Source of the DNA: Cupriavidus pauculus
Lineage (GTDB): Bacteria; Pseudomonadota; Gammaproteobacteria; Burkholderiales; Burkholderiaceae
Direction: 5' to 3'
Assembly: GCF_022179805.1 (NCBI RefSeq)
Contig: NZ_BPUO01000003.1
Span: 434,001 to 498,000 of the forward strand
Length of the DNA stretch: 64,000 nt
Part shown: in pieces, positions 55,549-64,000 of the stretch
How positions within the stretch are numbered: position 1 is the first letter of the stretch
Layout of the letters: every line of letters begins with the position of its first letter
Position numbers and translations under genes: made by a program
The notes under the pieces: generated by a model
Database searches by the model: none
What the model saw: the letters and a program-made list of their open reading frames with translations, nothing else
What the model was told of the DNA's origin: nothing

Positions 55549-56196
55549 TCAGGCGGCCACGGCCTGCTTCAGGGGCACGCCGGTCAGGCGTTGCAATTCG
55601 TCGAACGACAGGCCGTCCACGAGATCGCGGGCAACCAGGCCGTCCGGGGTCACATCGATGGTGGCCAGGTCGGTATAGATACGCGTGACGCAGCCAATGC
55701 CGGTCAGCGGATACGTGCACTCGGCCACGACCTTGCTTTCGCCCTGCTTGGTCTGGTGTTCCATCATCACGAACACCTGCTTGGCGCCGATGGCCAGGTC
55801 CATGGCCCCGCCCACGGCGGGAATGGCGCCCGGTGCACCGGTGTGCCAGTTGGCCAGGTCGCCGCGCTCGGACACCTGGAAGGCCCCCAGCACGCAGAAG
55901 TCCAGATGACCGCCGCGCATCATCGCAAACGAATCGGCATGGTGAAAATACGAGCCACCGGCCTTGATCGTCACAGGCTGCTTGCCGGCGTTGATCAGGT
56001 CGCCGTCTTCCTCGCCAGGCGCGGGCGCGGAGCCCATGCCGAGCAGGCCGTTCTCGCTGTGGAGCAGGATTTCCTTGTCGGCGGGCAGGTGGTTGCCCAC
56101 CAGGGTGGGCAGGCCGATACCGAGGTTCACCACGGCACCGTCCGGAATGTCTTTGGCCACGCGGGCGGCCATCTGGTCACGGGTCAGGCGTTGCAT
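55549..56196 (-). CDS. pcaJ: 3-oxoadipate CoA-transferase subunit B
   Basis: The 215-aa subunit has the active-site Glu in LLHSENGLLGMGSAP and GLPTLVGNHLPADKEI near the N terminus. With PcaI it transfers CoA from succinyl-CoA to 3-oxoadipate. The ATG at 56196 has AAGGAG about 8 nt upstream. It lies 20 nt after pcaI. Confidence 0.94.
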   Translation of the reverse strand: MQRLTRDQMAARVAKDIPDGAVVNLGIGLPTLVGNHLPADKEILLHSENGLLGMGSAPAPGEEDGDLINAGKQPVTIKAGGSYFHHADSFAMMRGGHLDFCVLGAFQVSERGDLANWHTGAPGAIPAVGGAMDLAIGAKQVFVMMEHQTKQGESKVVAECTYPLTGIGCVTRIYTDLATIDVTPDGLVARDLVDGLSFDELQRLTGVPLKQAVAA

Positions 56197-56216
56197 GTGT
56201 CTTTCTCCTTCTGCGC

Positions 56217-56900
56217 TCAGGCGGCCTGGACGGCGGCGCCGCCAACCTTGACCACACGCTTGACGAACAGGCCCGGCGTGACGATGTGCTCGGGGTTCAT
56301 TTCGCCCAGTTCGACGACGTGGTCGACCTGCACGATCGCGCACTTGGCCGCCATGGCCATGATCGGGCCGAAGTTGCGGGCCGTCTTGCGGTACGTGAGG
56401 TTGCCCCAGCGGTCGGCCGTGTCAGCCTTGATCAGCGCGAAGTCCGCGTGGATCGGCTTTTCGAACACGTAGCCCTGGCCGTCGATGATGCGCGTTTCCT
56501 TGCCTTCGGCCAGCGGCGTGCCGTAGGCCGTGCGCGTGAAGAAGCCGCCAATGCCGGCACCGGCCGCGCGGATGCGCTCGGCCAGGTTGCCCTGGGGCAC
56601 CAGTTCCAGCTCGATCTCGCCAGCGTGGAACAGCGAATCGAACACGTACGAATCCACCTGCCGCGGGAACGAGCAAATGATCTTGCGCACGGCCTTGGTC
56701 TTGAGCAGTGCCGCCAGGCCCGTGTCGCCATTGCCGGCGCTGTTGTTGACGATGGTGAGGTCGCGTGCGCCCTGGGCAATCAGCGCGTCGATCAGTTGCG
56801 CGGGCATGCCAGCCAGGCCAAAACCGCCAATCAGGATCGTGGCGCCATCGTGGATGCCGGCAACAGCCGCTTCCACCGAGTCATATAGCTTGTTGATCAC
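56217..56900 (-). CDS. pcaI: 3-oxoadipate CoA-transferase subunit A
   Basis: The 227-aa subunit has the pattern DGATILIGGFGLAGMPAQLI, then GIGGFFTRTAYGTPLAEGKE and EMNPEHIVTPGLFVKRVV. It starts with GTG at 56900, since homologues begin with the sequence INKLYDSVE and GGAA lies about 5 nt upstream. It is the first gene of the pcaIJF operon. Confidence 0.93.
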   Translation of the reverse strand: MINKLYDSVEAAVAGIHDGATILIGGFGLAGMPAQLIDALIAQGARDLTIVNNSAGNGDTGLAALLKTKAVRKIICSFPRQVDSYVFDSLFHAGEIELELVPQGNLAERIRAAGAGIGGFFTRTAYGTPLAEGKETRIIDGQGYVFEKPIHADFALIKADTADRWGNLTYRKTARNFGPIMAMAAKCAIVQVDHVVELGEMNPEHIVTPGLFVKRVVKVGGAAVQAA

Positions 56901-57116
56901 TTGCGTTCCAGTTCGGAAGGAGGTCCGGCATCGCACCGGGACCGGCCGCAAGAAGGGCGGCACGCAAAGATGTCTCCGGCAGGCTGCTCAGACGGGGCGT
57001 CCGTGGTGGCGACGTGGGCGCCAGGCGCACCGCGACGACATCGGGACGGAGTCCAACAATCTTGCAGTTGTCTTGATGAGCCGTCTTTCGGCGGCTTCAG
57101 TGATGGTCGGCGAATT

Positions 57117-57144
57117 GGTTGCGATCATCGGGTTGCGATCATCG
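57117..57144. repeat. Tandem 14-bp repeat upstream of pcaI
   Basis: GGTTGCGATCATCG occurs twice with no gap. It sits just on the pcaI side of the 57150-57166 palindrome and is probably part of the control region. Confidence 0.6.
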
Positions 57145-57149
57145 CTTAA

Positions 57150-57166
57150 AGTTCGCTATACGAACT
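57150..57166. promoter_or_regulatory. Palindrome upstream of pcaI, candidate PcaR (IclR family) operator
   Basis: AGTTCG-CTATA-CGAACT is a perfect 6-bp inverted repeat. The core GTTCGCTATACGAAC resembles, as I recall it, the Pseudomonas putida PcaR site GTTCGATAATCGCAC. No pcaR gene is in the window. Confidence 0.5.
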
Positions 57167-57272
57167 CCAATTCGCAGAATGAACAAAGGTTACACCCCGC
57201 CCCCGGGACACGGCAATAAGGGACTGCGCGCCGGGGGCGATAATCGGACAAGTGATGTTTTGCGCTGCAACA

Positions 57273-60200
57273 TCAGGGCAGGCGCAGCACCGCCTGGCTG
57301 CCACTTAAGCCGGGGCGTACCTCGAGCCGCACGTCGATGCGCTCGCGCAGTTCCGACACATGCGAAATGATCCCAACCAGGCGCCCGGCCTGCTGCAAAT
57401 CCAGCAGCGTGCGGATCGCAAAGTCTAGGCTTTCCGGATCGAGCGTGCCAAAGCCTTCGTCCACGAACAGCGTATCGAGCTGGATGCCGCCCGCGCGCGA
57501 CTGCACCACATCGGCCAGCCCCAACGCCAAGGATAGCGACGCGAGAAAGCCTTCGCCACCGGAGAGCGTGTTGGCCGGGCGCGTGGCGCCGGTATCGTGG
57601 TCGAACACCTCAAGATCCAGCCCGCCGGCCATGCGCTGGTCGCCCTGCCCGCGCACACGCTGCAGCGCGTAGCGGCCCCGGCTCATGCGCAGCAGCCGCA
57701 GCGACGCGGCCTCCAGCACCTCGTCGAGCAACGTGGCCAGCACGAACCGCTGGAACGTCATGCGGCGCGGATTGTTACCGTTCGCCACTTCCGACAGCCG
57801 GCCCAGCACCGCGTAGCGCGTTTCCACCTCGCGGCCCTCGGCGGCCAGCGACTCCACCTGTCCCTTGCATTGCAGCAGCGCATCGCGCGCGGCCGCCAGT
57901 TCGCTGCGCTCGCGGATCGCGGCTTCGAGCTTCACCGCGGTGTCGCCGCGCGTGGCCAGCAGCGCGGGCAGGTCGGGCTCCTGCAGCGCCTGCGCGATGG
58001 CCGCCGTGCGCGTGCGCCATTCGGCGGCGCGCGCCAGTTCCACATCGAACGCGCGGATGGCGTCGTCCAGTGCCGCCGTGTCCTCGGCGCTCAGCCAGGC
58101 CGCCTGGTACGTGTCGGCATCGTCGAATGCGGCCGTGGCCATGGCGGTGGCCAGCGCGGCTTCGCGCTCCGTGGCGCGGGCATTGGCCTGGGCCACGTTG
58201 TCGCGTGCCGACGCCAGCGCGGCGGCCGTGGCCGCCTGCAACGCCACCGCATCGCGCTCGGCGGCCTGCGCCACCTGCAGCGCGGCCTCCAGCGCACCGG
58301 CTTCGCGCCGCGCCGCTTCCAGCGCAGACGTCATTGCGTCGGGGTCGCGCGAATCCTCGGGTACCTGCTCGCACGCGGCCCGCCATTCGCCATCAAGCCG
58401 TGCATGCTCATGCGCGGCCACGCGAACGGCCTGGTCGGCGCCTTGCGCAGACGCCTCGGCGGCCTCGCATGCAGCGCGTGCCTGTGCAATGCGCGCCGCC
58501 AATGCGTCGGCACGCTGCGTGGCCTGTCCGGCTTGCGTGGCTTGTGTAGCGAGCGCGGCGATTTCGGCCTCCATGGCCTGGGCGGCCTCCGGAGACACAT
58601 CGCCCGCCGCCTCGGCCAGATCGGCCAACCGTGCCTGCCACTGGGTGACGCTGGCTTGCGCCTGCTGATGCGCCGCACTCGCTTCGGCCAGCGCATCCTC
58701 GGCGCGTTGCAGCGCCAGGCGCGCGGCGTCGAGGTCGTCATCACTAACCAGCGCCAGCGCCTGCTGCGCCAGCGCGGGGTGATCCTTGCCGCCACAGACC
58801 GGGCACGACTCACCGCGCTTCAGGCCACCCGCCAGGCGCGCGGCCTGCCCGTGGCGCCAGTCCACCTCGGCCTGGCGCACGGCGGCGCGGGCGGCATCGC
58901 GGGCCTCGGTGGCGCCGCGCCTGGCAGCCTCGCTTGTGTCGAGTGCCCGGCGCAGCGGCACCAGTTCCGCTTCGATCTGCCGGCAGCGTGTGATGCGTGC
59001 CGCGCGTTCGCGCGCCTGTTCCAGCCGCAGTTGCAGCGCCTGCAGGCCGGCGGCAGCTTGCCGCGCCTGCTCGAAATCGGCTTCCATGGCCTTGAGCGCG
59101 GTGGTGCCGGCCTGCAATGCGTCGATCTTCGCCACGCAGGCGGCCTGCGCCATGGCCAGCGTGGTGCCGGCCTGTGCCACGCCATTGCGCAGCACACCGA
59201 ACTTGCGGGCCTGCGGCAGCAGGTGTTCCAGCCGGGTCACCGTGCGTTGCGCGGCCGCCCGCACGTCCTGGCGGCACTGCTCCGCGCGCAGCACGCTGGC
59301 GGCGGCCTCGGCCGATTGCACGGCGCGCGTGGCTGCCGTCTCGGCCTGGGCCTGAACCACGCATGCGGCGTCGCGATCCTGCCGCGCCGCCTGCAGGTAC
59401 TGGACGGCCGGTGCCACCGTCGCGGCACGCCGCGCAGCCTGCAGCCGGGCACGGTCGGCCTCGACCGTGGTCACCCTGGCCGACAGCACCGCGTGCGCGC
59501 CCTCGGCCTCGCGCCATGCCTTGATCTGGGTGTGTTCGAGTTCGCCCTTGCGCAGCGACGCCTGCGCGGCCTCGCTGGCGGCGCGCGCCACGTCCTCGCG
59601 GCGCAGCAGTTCGGTCAGCGTGGCCTGCAGCGCGTCGATGCGCTCGGCCATGGCGTCGGTCGATGCCAACTGGTATTGCTCCAGCAGCGTCTTGCGGCGC
59701 AGCGCGATTTCCTCGGCCTCGCGCCGGATGCCGGCGGCCTGCTCCTTGAGCTGTTCCTCCACGCGCCGGTACAGCTCGGTGTGGAACAGCCGCTCCAGAA
59801 TGCTCTGGCGTGCGCGGGAATCGGCGGTCAGCAGTTCGCGAAAGCGGCCCTGGGGCAGCACGATGACCTGCCGGAACTGCGCGCTGTCGAAACCAAGCAG
59901 GTCGCGCACCGCGTCGCCGACGCGATTGGGCTGGCTGGCGTGGCTCTTCCAGGTCCCGTCGAGCATCACGTCAAGTTGCGCCTTGGCGGCTTCCTTGACG
60001 AAGCCGCCCGCCCCGCGCTGGCTGGGGCGGTCCTGCGTGGGAGATCGCGTGACGCGGTAGTGCATCGACCCCAGGCCGAATTCGAGCGTGACCTCGGTGC
60101 GCAGGGCGGCATCGGCATTGGCGCTGCGCATGTCCTGCGCGCTGCGCTCGCCGCCCGACGTGTCACCGTAGAGCGCAAAGCAGATGGCATCGAGCAGCGT

Positions 60201-60326
60201 GGTCTTGCCCGCGCCCGTGGGACCGTGGATCAGGAAGAATGCCTGGTCGCCGAGCCTGGTGAAATCGATGGTCTCGGTGGCGGCGAACGGGCCGAAAGCC
60301 TGCAACTTCAGGTACAGCGGTTTCAT
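57273..60326 (-). CDS. sbcC: Exonuclease SbcC (SMC-like ATPase)
   Basis: The 1017-aa protein has Walker A in GPTGAGKTTLLDAICFALYG near residue 35. Long Ala-rich coiled coils flank a zinc hook CPVCGGKDH at about residue 509. The C-terminal signature is LSGGEGFLASLSLALGLA, with Walker B in LDTLFVDEGFGTLD. With SbcD it opens hairpins and cuts DNA ends. Its start overlaps the sbcD stop by 4 nt. Confidence 0.95.
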   Translation of the reverse strand: MKPLYLKLQAFGPFAATETIDFTRLGDQAFFLIHGPTGAGKTTLLDAICFALYGDTSGGERSAQDMRSANADAALRTEVTLEFGLGSMHYRVTRSPTQDRPSQRGAGGFVKEAAKAQLDVMLDGTWKSHASQPNRVGDAVRDLLGFDSAQFRQVIVLPQGRFRELLTADSRARQSILERLFHTELYRRVEEQLKEQAAGIRREAEEIALRRKTLLEQYQLASTDAMAERIDALQATLTELLRREDVARAASEAAQASLRKGELEHTQIKAWREAEGAHAVLSARVTTVEADRARLQAARRAATVAPAVQYLQAARQDRDAACVVQAQAETAATRAVQSAEAAASVLRAEQCRQDVRAAAQRTVTRLEHLLPQARKFGVLRNGVAQAGTTLAMAQAACVAKIDALQAGTTALKAMEADFEQARQAAAGLQALQLRLEQARERAARITRCRQIEAELVPLRRALDTSEAARRGATEARDAARAAVRQAEVDWRHGQAARLAGGLKRGESCPVCGGKDHPALAQQALALVSDDDLDAARLALQRAEDALAEASAAHQQAQASVTQWQARLADLAEAAGDVSPEAAQAMEAEIAALATQATQAGQATQRADALAARIAQARAACEAAEASAQGADQAVRVAAHEHARLDGEWRAACEQVPEDSRDPDAMTSALEAARREAGALEAALQVAQAAERDAVALQAATAAALASARDNVAQANARATEREAALATAMATAAFDDADTYQAAWLSAEDTAALDDAIRAFDVELARAAEWRTRTAAIAQALQEPDLPALLATRGDTAVKLEAAIRERSELAAARDALLQCKGQVESLAAEGREVETRYAVLGRLSEVANGNNPRRMTFQRFVLATLLDEVLEAASLRLLRMSRGRYALQRVRGQGDQRMAGGLDLEVFDHDTGATRPANTLSGGEGFLASLSLALGLADVVQSRAGGIQLDTLFVDEGFGTLDPESLDFAIRTLLDLQQAGRLVGIISHVSELRERIDVRLEVRPGLSGSQAVLRLP

Positions 60327-61468
60327 GCCGATTCCCTTTCCGCAGCCTCCATGCCGGCCAGAATGTGGTCGAGTGCCCGGCGTTGGTCGCCGTCCAGGTC
60401 CGCGTCAGCCACCTCGCGGAAGAAATTTGCAAACAGACTGCCCGTGTCCAGTTCGCGCATGCGGCGGCCGGTCTCGCCGGCCTGCCCGCTGCGGGCCAGG
60501 ATGGCCCGCTCGATCGCCAGCGCATTGGGATACGCCTCGCGCAGCCGTGCCATCGGGTCCAGCAGCGCGCCCTCGTCGGTCAGTACTGCATAGACATAGT
60601 CGTCGCGGCCGGGATCGGCGGCGCCCGCCTCCACCAGCTGGGCCAGCTCGCCCGTCAGGATGCGCAGGTCGCGCTGCGGCCGCAAGGCGATCTGCTCGAT
60701 GCGCACTGCGCCCTTTTCGTCCATATCGATCAGCGACACGGTCTTGAGGTGATCGGCTTCCGACAGCGAATACTTGAGCAGCGACCCCGAGTAATGGACC
60801 CGGCCGCCGATGGTCTGCGGCCGGTGCAGGTGGCCCAGCGCGACGAAATCGAAGCCGTGGAACAGCTCCGCCGCCACGGCGCCGCTGCCGCCCACAGACA
60901 GCGGCCGCTCCGATTCGCTGACGGCGCCCCCCACCACGAAGGCATGTCCCACCGCCACGGCGCGCACGCCCGCCGGGTGGCTGGCGCGGATCGCGTCGAG
61001 CTGGGCACCCAGCGCCGCCTCGTGCGATGACAGGTCAACGCCCAGCGCATCGCGCACCACGGCCGGCTCCGCATAGGGCAGCGCGTAGATGCGCACTTCG
61101 CCATGGGCGTCGTGCAGCGTCACGCAGGCCGGTTCCGGCCCGGTGCGCCCGGCCACGTGCAGGCCGCGCGCGGACAGCAGGCGCGCGCCAAAGTCCAGCC
61201 GCTGCGCGCTGTCGTGGTTACCCGCGATCATCACCACCGGCACGCCGGCTTCCACCACGATGCGCGCCAGCACGTCGTCCAGCAACGCCACGGCTTCGGG
61301 CGGCGGCACCGCCCGGTCGTACACATCTCCCGCAATCAGCACGGCGTCCGGGCGCACGTCGCGCACCAGTGCCACGAACTGGTCGAGCACGTGCGTCTGG
61401 TCTTCGAGCAGGCTGCGGGCATGGAAAAGCCGACCGAGATGCCAGTCGGCGGTGTGAAGAAAACGCAA
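60323..61468 (-). CDS. sbcD: Exonuclease subunit SbcD
   Basis: The 381-aa Mre11-type nuclease has the phosphoesterase motifs RFLHTADWHLGR, LIAGDVYDRAVPP, VMIAGNHDSAQRL and FDFVALGHLHRPQ. I chose a TTG at 61468 because homologues begin at RFLHTADWH and AAGGA lies 6 nt upstream; an ATG pair at 61528/61525 would add 19-20 unconserved residues. First gene of the sbcDC operon. Confidence 0.93.
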   Translation of the reverse strand: MRFLHTADWHLGRLFHARSLLEDQTHVLDQFVALVRDVRPDAVLIAGDVYDRAVPPPEAVALLDDVLARIVVEAGVPVVMIAGNHDSAQRLDFGARLLSARGLHVAGRTGPEPACVTLHDAHGEVRIYALPYAEPAVVRDALGVDLSSHEAALGAQLDAIRASHPAGVRAVAVGHAFVVGGAVSESERPLSVGGSGAVAAELFHGFDFVALGHLHRPQTIGGRVHYSGSLLKYSLSEADHLKTVSLIDMDEKGAVRIEQIALRPQRDLRILTGELAQLVEAGAADPGRDDYVYAVLTDEGALLDPMARLREAYPNALAIERAILARSGQAGETGRRMRELDTGSLFANFFREVADADLDGDQRRALDHILAGMEAAERESA

Positions 61469-61554
61469 TTCGGGTCCTTGGGCGCGGTGGCGCGTGAAGC
61501 ACGGCGTTGCCGTGCGGTCCCGCATCATAACGTCACCGCCCCTTCTGGCGGCGC

Positions 61555-62919
61555 TCAGACGGGCTCCGCTTCGCTATCGGCGATCTGGAATTTGCGCATC
61601 TTTTCCCACAGCACCTTGCGGCTGATGCCCAGGCAGCTGGCCGTATCCTGGCGCCGCCAGCCGTTGGCATCGAGCGCGGCGATGATGCGCCGGCGTTCCT
61701 CGGCGTCGCCACGCGGGTCGGCGCGCTCCGTGCCGTCGAATGCGCCGGGGCGCAGGCCCCGGAACAGCGGCCGGATCCGCTCCTCGTCCCAGCCGCCGAT
61801 CTGCTGCACGGTAATGCCCACCCGCTCGGCCAGGTTGCGCAGTTCGCGCACGTTGCCGATGAAGAACGCGGTGCCCACCGCCCCTTTGAGCCAGTCCGGC
61901 ATCAGCGGCAGCGCGTCGTAGGCAGCCGCGCCGATCATGTGGCGCAGGAACGATTGCAGCAGGCCCACCTTGTCGCCAGCTCCGCGATCTTCCAGGCTCG
62001 GGATGCGCAACTCGATCACGGCCAGCCGGAAATACAGGTCGGCGCGAAAGCGGCCCTCGCGCACTGCTTCGCGCAGGTCCTTGTTGGTGGCCGCCACCAG
62101 CCGGAAGTCGAGCTTGACCGCCATGGTCGACCCCAGCCGCGTCAGCGCGTTCTCTTCCAGCACGCGCAACAGCTTCACTTGCTGGAACAGCGGCAGGTCG
62201 CCGATTTCATCGAGGAACAGCGTGCCCCCCGTGGCCTGTTCGAAGAACCCCCGGTGCGCGAACATGGCGCCGGTGAAGGCGCCCTTGGCATGCCCGAAGA
62301 ACTGCGACTCGAACAGCCCGTCGGGAATCGCGCCGCAGTTCACGGCCACGAACGGCCCCTTGCCGTAGTGGCCATTGCGCTCGTGGAACAGCCGCGCGAT
62401 GCGTTCCTTGCCCGCACCAGTCTCGCCATACAGCATCACGTTGCTGTCGAAGCCGGCAAACGTGTTCACCTGCTCCAGCAGCTCGCGCATCGCCGTCGAT
62501 CCGGCCACGAGGTCCGCCACGTCGGGACGGGCCTCGCCCGCCGCCAGCAGTTGCGGCATCAGCTTGGCGATCTGGTTGCGCAGGTCCGCGCCATTGAAAT
62601 CGTGCGGCAGTATATGCGCGTACTCGGTTGGAAAGCGCCCCGGATCGGCTTCGCGGTCGGGCGCGCCTACCCAGATCACCGGCATGCCGTGTGCGGCTTC
62701 CCAGTCCAGCGTGAACTTGGCCGAGCCGATCGCCGACGCGCTGATCACGGCCACGCACGGCTTCACGCGCGACTCGTTCGGCAGCGCATCGAGCGCGCCG
62801 GCACGTATCACCTCGGCCCCCAGCGGCGCAAGGAAGCGCGCCACCCGGTCGGCAATCTCGTACTGACCTTCCCACACATAGACTTCAAGGCTCTCATAAG
62901 CCCAGCGCTCTGCTTTCAT
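61555..62919 (-). CDS. Sigma-54-dependent transcriptional activator
   Basis: The 454-aa protein has three parts. The N-terminal 120 residues look like a receiver fold that lacks the phospho-Asp ([11 protein letters not shown] stands there). The AAA+ domain has Walker [16 protein letters not shown], the sigma-54 contact loop [12 protein letters not shown] and Walker [14 protein letters not shown]. The C-terminal Fis-type helix-turn-helix reads [19 protein letters not shown]. It should activate a sigma-54 promoter without classical phosphorylation. Its neighbour is a TadG-like gene, so Tad pilus control is a plausible role. Confidence 0.9.
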   Translation of the reverse strand: MKAERWAYESLEVYVWEGQYEIADRVARFLAPLGAEVIRAGALDALPNESRVKPCVAVISASAIGSAKFTLDWEAAHGMPVIWVGAPDREADPGRFPTEYAHILPHDFNGADLRNQIAKLMPQLLAAGEARPDVADLVAGSTAMRELLEQVNTFAGFDSNVMLYGETGAGKERIARLFHERNGHYGKGPFVAVNCGAIPDGLFESQFFGHAKGAFTGAMFAHRGFFEQATGGTLFLDEIGDLPLFQQVKLLRVLEENALTRLGSTMAVKLDFRLVAATNKDLREAVREGRFRADLYFRLAVIELRIPSLEDRGAGDKVGLLQSFLRHMIGAAAYDALPLMPDWLKGAVGTAFFIGNVRELRNLAERVGITVQQIGGWDEERIRPLFRGLRPGAFDGTERADPRGDAEERRRIIAALDANGWRRQDTASCLGISRKVLWEKMRKFQIADSEAEPV

Positions 62920-62933
62920 GATGGTTCACACAA

Positions 62934-64000
62934 TCAATACACAAGTTCGGCGTTATTGCAGTCAACGCCGTTGAGCCAGACATCGGCGTTGGCAATGCTG
63001 ATGCCCAGCGCGTTCAGCAGCACCCCCGTCAGCGAGTCGAGCAGCAGCCCCACGGGCGCCAGGAACGGCTGCAGGATGGCGCCCGCGTCGATCGACGCGA
63101 TATCCAGCGCGGCAATTCTCACGCTCAGTTGCGGGTTGATCCCGCTCAGCAGCCCGCTCACCGCATCGCCGAGTGGATTACGGGCCGACGTGGTGGCATG
63201 GCCGCCTGGCGCCAGCTCGATGTTCGATCCGGCGCTACCACCGGCCGTTGTCGGGCTTGCCGGCACGCCGCGCACGCGGGTGGCCACCACATTGCTGCCC
63301 AGCAGCGACACCGCGATCAGGTCCACGGGTACGCCCGCCGGCGCACAGGACGTGCCCGCGCCGGCCAGGCACGCCTGCACCACGCCAGTCGACACATTGA
63401 CGGTGGCGCGGCGCTGTGCCGGCGTGGCCGCGCATTGCAGTGCCGTCAGGTCGCCCTTGGCGGTGCCCACGGTCAGCCACAGCGGCAGGTTCAGTTTCGC
63501 GTTGGCGACGACCAGAGGCAGTTCGGCCCCGACCGCCAGCTTCAGGCCGATCTGCGCCGTCGATGCGGTGGTGCGCCACGTGCCATCGGCAAGCCGGCGC
63601 GCCGGGCCGACGGCTACCTTGGGCGGCTCGATCACGTACAGCCGCCCCGTGGCGGAGGCAATGCCAAGGTTCAGGTTCAGGCCGTCGAGCGTGACGCCGT
63701 TGGTGCCCGGCGCGATATACGCGGCCGTGGTCAGCAGCGACGCCACGTTCAGCGCCACCTCGGCCGCCGACGATGCGGCGGGCGTCAGCACACCCAGGTC
63801 CAACAGTTGCGAGAGCGTCAGGCGCGTATCGATGCCGCTGATGCCCACCTCCGCGCCCGGGGTACCGAGCACTGCATTGAGCAGCGACGACTTGCCGGCC
63901 GCCTGCAGCACCAGCGCGTAGAACTCGCGGATCGACAGCGACGTGTTCAGCAACTGGTCGACGGTGCCCACGTCGGTCCTCAGCTTCAGCAGGTCGCCCA
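62934..64000 (-). CDS. TadG-like pilus assembly protein (partial, 5' end beyond window)
   Basis: This is the C-terminal part of a larger protein; the reading frame is open through base 64000, and the GTG at 63971 is internal. It is rich in Ala, Leu, Val and Gly with long weakly hydrophobic beta-prone stretches (VALNVASLLTTAAYIAPGTN, LKLAVGAELPLVVANAKLNL). Conserved-looking cysteines occur in LQCAATP, VQACLAGAGTSCAP and GVDCNNAELVY. The pattern fits the TadG-related family of exported proteins found in Tad/Flp pilus loci. It lies 14 nt before the sigma-54 activator and probably shares its transcript. Confidence 0.65.
   Translation of the reverse strand, partial: GDLLKLRTDVGTVDQLLNTSLSIREFYALVLQAAGKSSLLNAVLGTPGAEVGISGIDTRLTLSQLLDLGVLTPAASSAAEVALNVASLLTTAAYIAPGTNGVTLDGLNLNLGIASATGRLYVIEPPKVAVGPARRLADGTWRTTASTAQIGLKLAVGAELPLVVANAKLNLPLWLTVGTAKGDLTALQCAATPAQRRATVNVSTGVVQACLAGAGTSCAPAGVPVDLIAVSLLGSNVVATRVRGVPASPTTAGGSAGSNIELAPGGHATTSARNPLGDAVSGLLSGINPQLSVRIAALDIASIDAGAILQPFLAPVGLLLDSLTGVLLNALGISIANADVWLNGVDCNNAELVY

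Larger units (their letters stand above)
56901..57272. promoter_or_regulatory. 372-nt region upstream of pcaI and downstream of sbcC
   Basis: The region contains the promoter of pcaIJF (minus strand). It holds a perfect tandem 14-mer at 57117-57144 and a palindrome at 57150-57166. The part next to sbcC has a small hairpin (GATGTT...AACATC at 57253-57273) without a T-tract. No ORF of coding character. Confidence 0.5.

Noticed and set aside
57597..60593. A plus-strand open frame of nearly 1000 codons opposite sbcC
   Set aside because: Same reason: a mirror of GC-biased codons of sbcC, with no recognisable protein features.
1..64000. CRISPR arrays, tRNA or rRNA genes and intact insertion sequences
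   Set aside because: I looked for regular spaced repeats, cloverleaf-like segments and transposase genes and found none.

Overview
This is a high-GC, gene-dense stretch of bacterial chromosome from a motile beta-proteobacterium of the Burkholderiaceae. The gene order flhDC-motAB-cheAWRDBYZ together with flhBAFG-fliA, a Bug-type (TTT family) binding protein, a pcaIJF cluster and Tad-pilus genes suggest Cupriavidus or a close relative. This is inferred from gene content and not from a species marker. I see no rRNA, tRNA, CRISPR, prophage or intact insertion sequence.

Layout. (1) 1-6.0 kb: uptake and catabolic genes: an NMT1-like ABC binding protein, a DadA-like FAD oxidoreductase, then a probable operon of FAD monooxygenase, LivK-type binding protein, DUF3237 protein and MarR regulator. 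(2) 6.1-14.1 kb, minus strand: the late export and regulatory flagellar operon flhB-flhA-flhF-flhG-fliA-flhE. (3) 14.4-17.0 kb: an SDR enzyme, a YceH-family protein and a zeta-like glutathione transferase. (4) 17.0-24.1 kb, minus strand: a Fur-box-controlled heme uptake operon (TonB receptor, HmuY-like lipoprotein, HmuS, HmuT, HmuU, HmuV). (5) 24.4-26.8 kb: an SsuA-like binding protein and an M20 peptidase. (6) 27.0-36.4 kb, minus strand: flhD-flhC, motA-motB, cheA-W-R-D-B-Y-Z. (7) 36.8-46.5 kb, minus strand: an unknown 250-aa protein, two classical chemoreceptors, and a block of PAS receptor, second CheW, second CheY-like protein and EAL phosphodiesterase. (8) 47.0-49.6 kb: an H-NS-family protein, galE, and a tyrosine-recombinase-fold protein whose catalytic residues look lost. 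(9) 49.8-54.1 kb: a nitronate-monooxygenase-like enzyme, a PadR regulator, an orphan 71-aa protein, a Bug binding protein and an SDR. (10) 54.3-56.9 kb: pcaF, pcaJ and pcaI for the last steps of the beta-ketoadipate pathway. (11) 57.3-61.5 kb: sbcC and sbcD. (12) 61.6-64.0 kb: a sigma-54 activator and the 3' end of a TadG-like gene that runs off the window.

How it works together. FlhDC is the probable master regulator of flagellar genes. FlhA/FlhB form the export gate, FlhF/FlhG set flagellar position and number, and FliA drives late genes. MotAB are the stators, and the Che proteins link the receptors to the motor. The C termini of two receptors carry a WxxF-type tether of the kind that recruits CheR/CheB.

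Outside the genes, the clearest pattern is a family of six palindromic repeats (core CTCCCCTCTCCC...GGGAGAGGGGAG), each lying just downstream of a stop codon. Other notable non-coding signals are a 345-bp AT-rich flhDC leader with repeated GTTACA/TGTAAC motifs and a perfect hairpin, an operator-like inverted repeat upstream of the 14.4-kb SDR, and a tandem 14-mer plus a palindrome upstream of pcaI. I found no clear, wholly new multi-gene system. The best leads are the degenerate recombinase, the large FlhF extension, the unknown gene beside flhDC and the repeat family.
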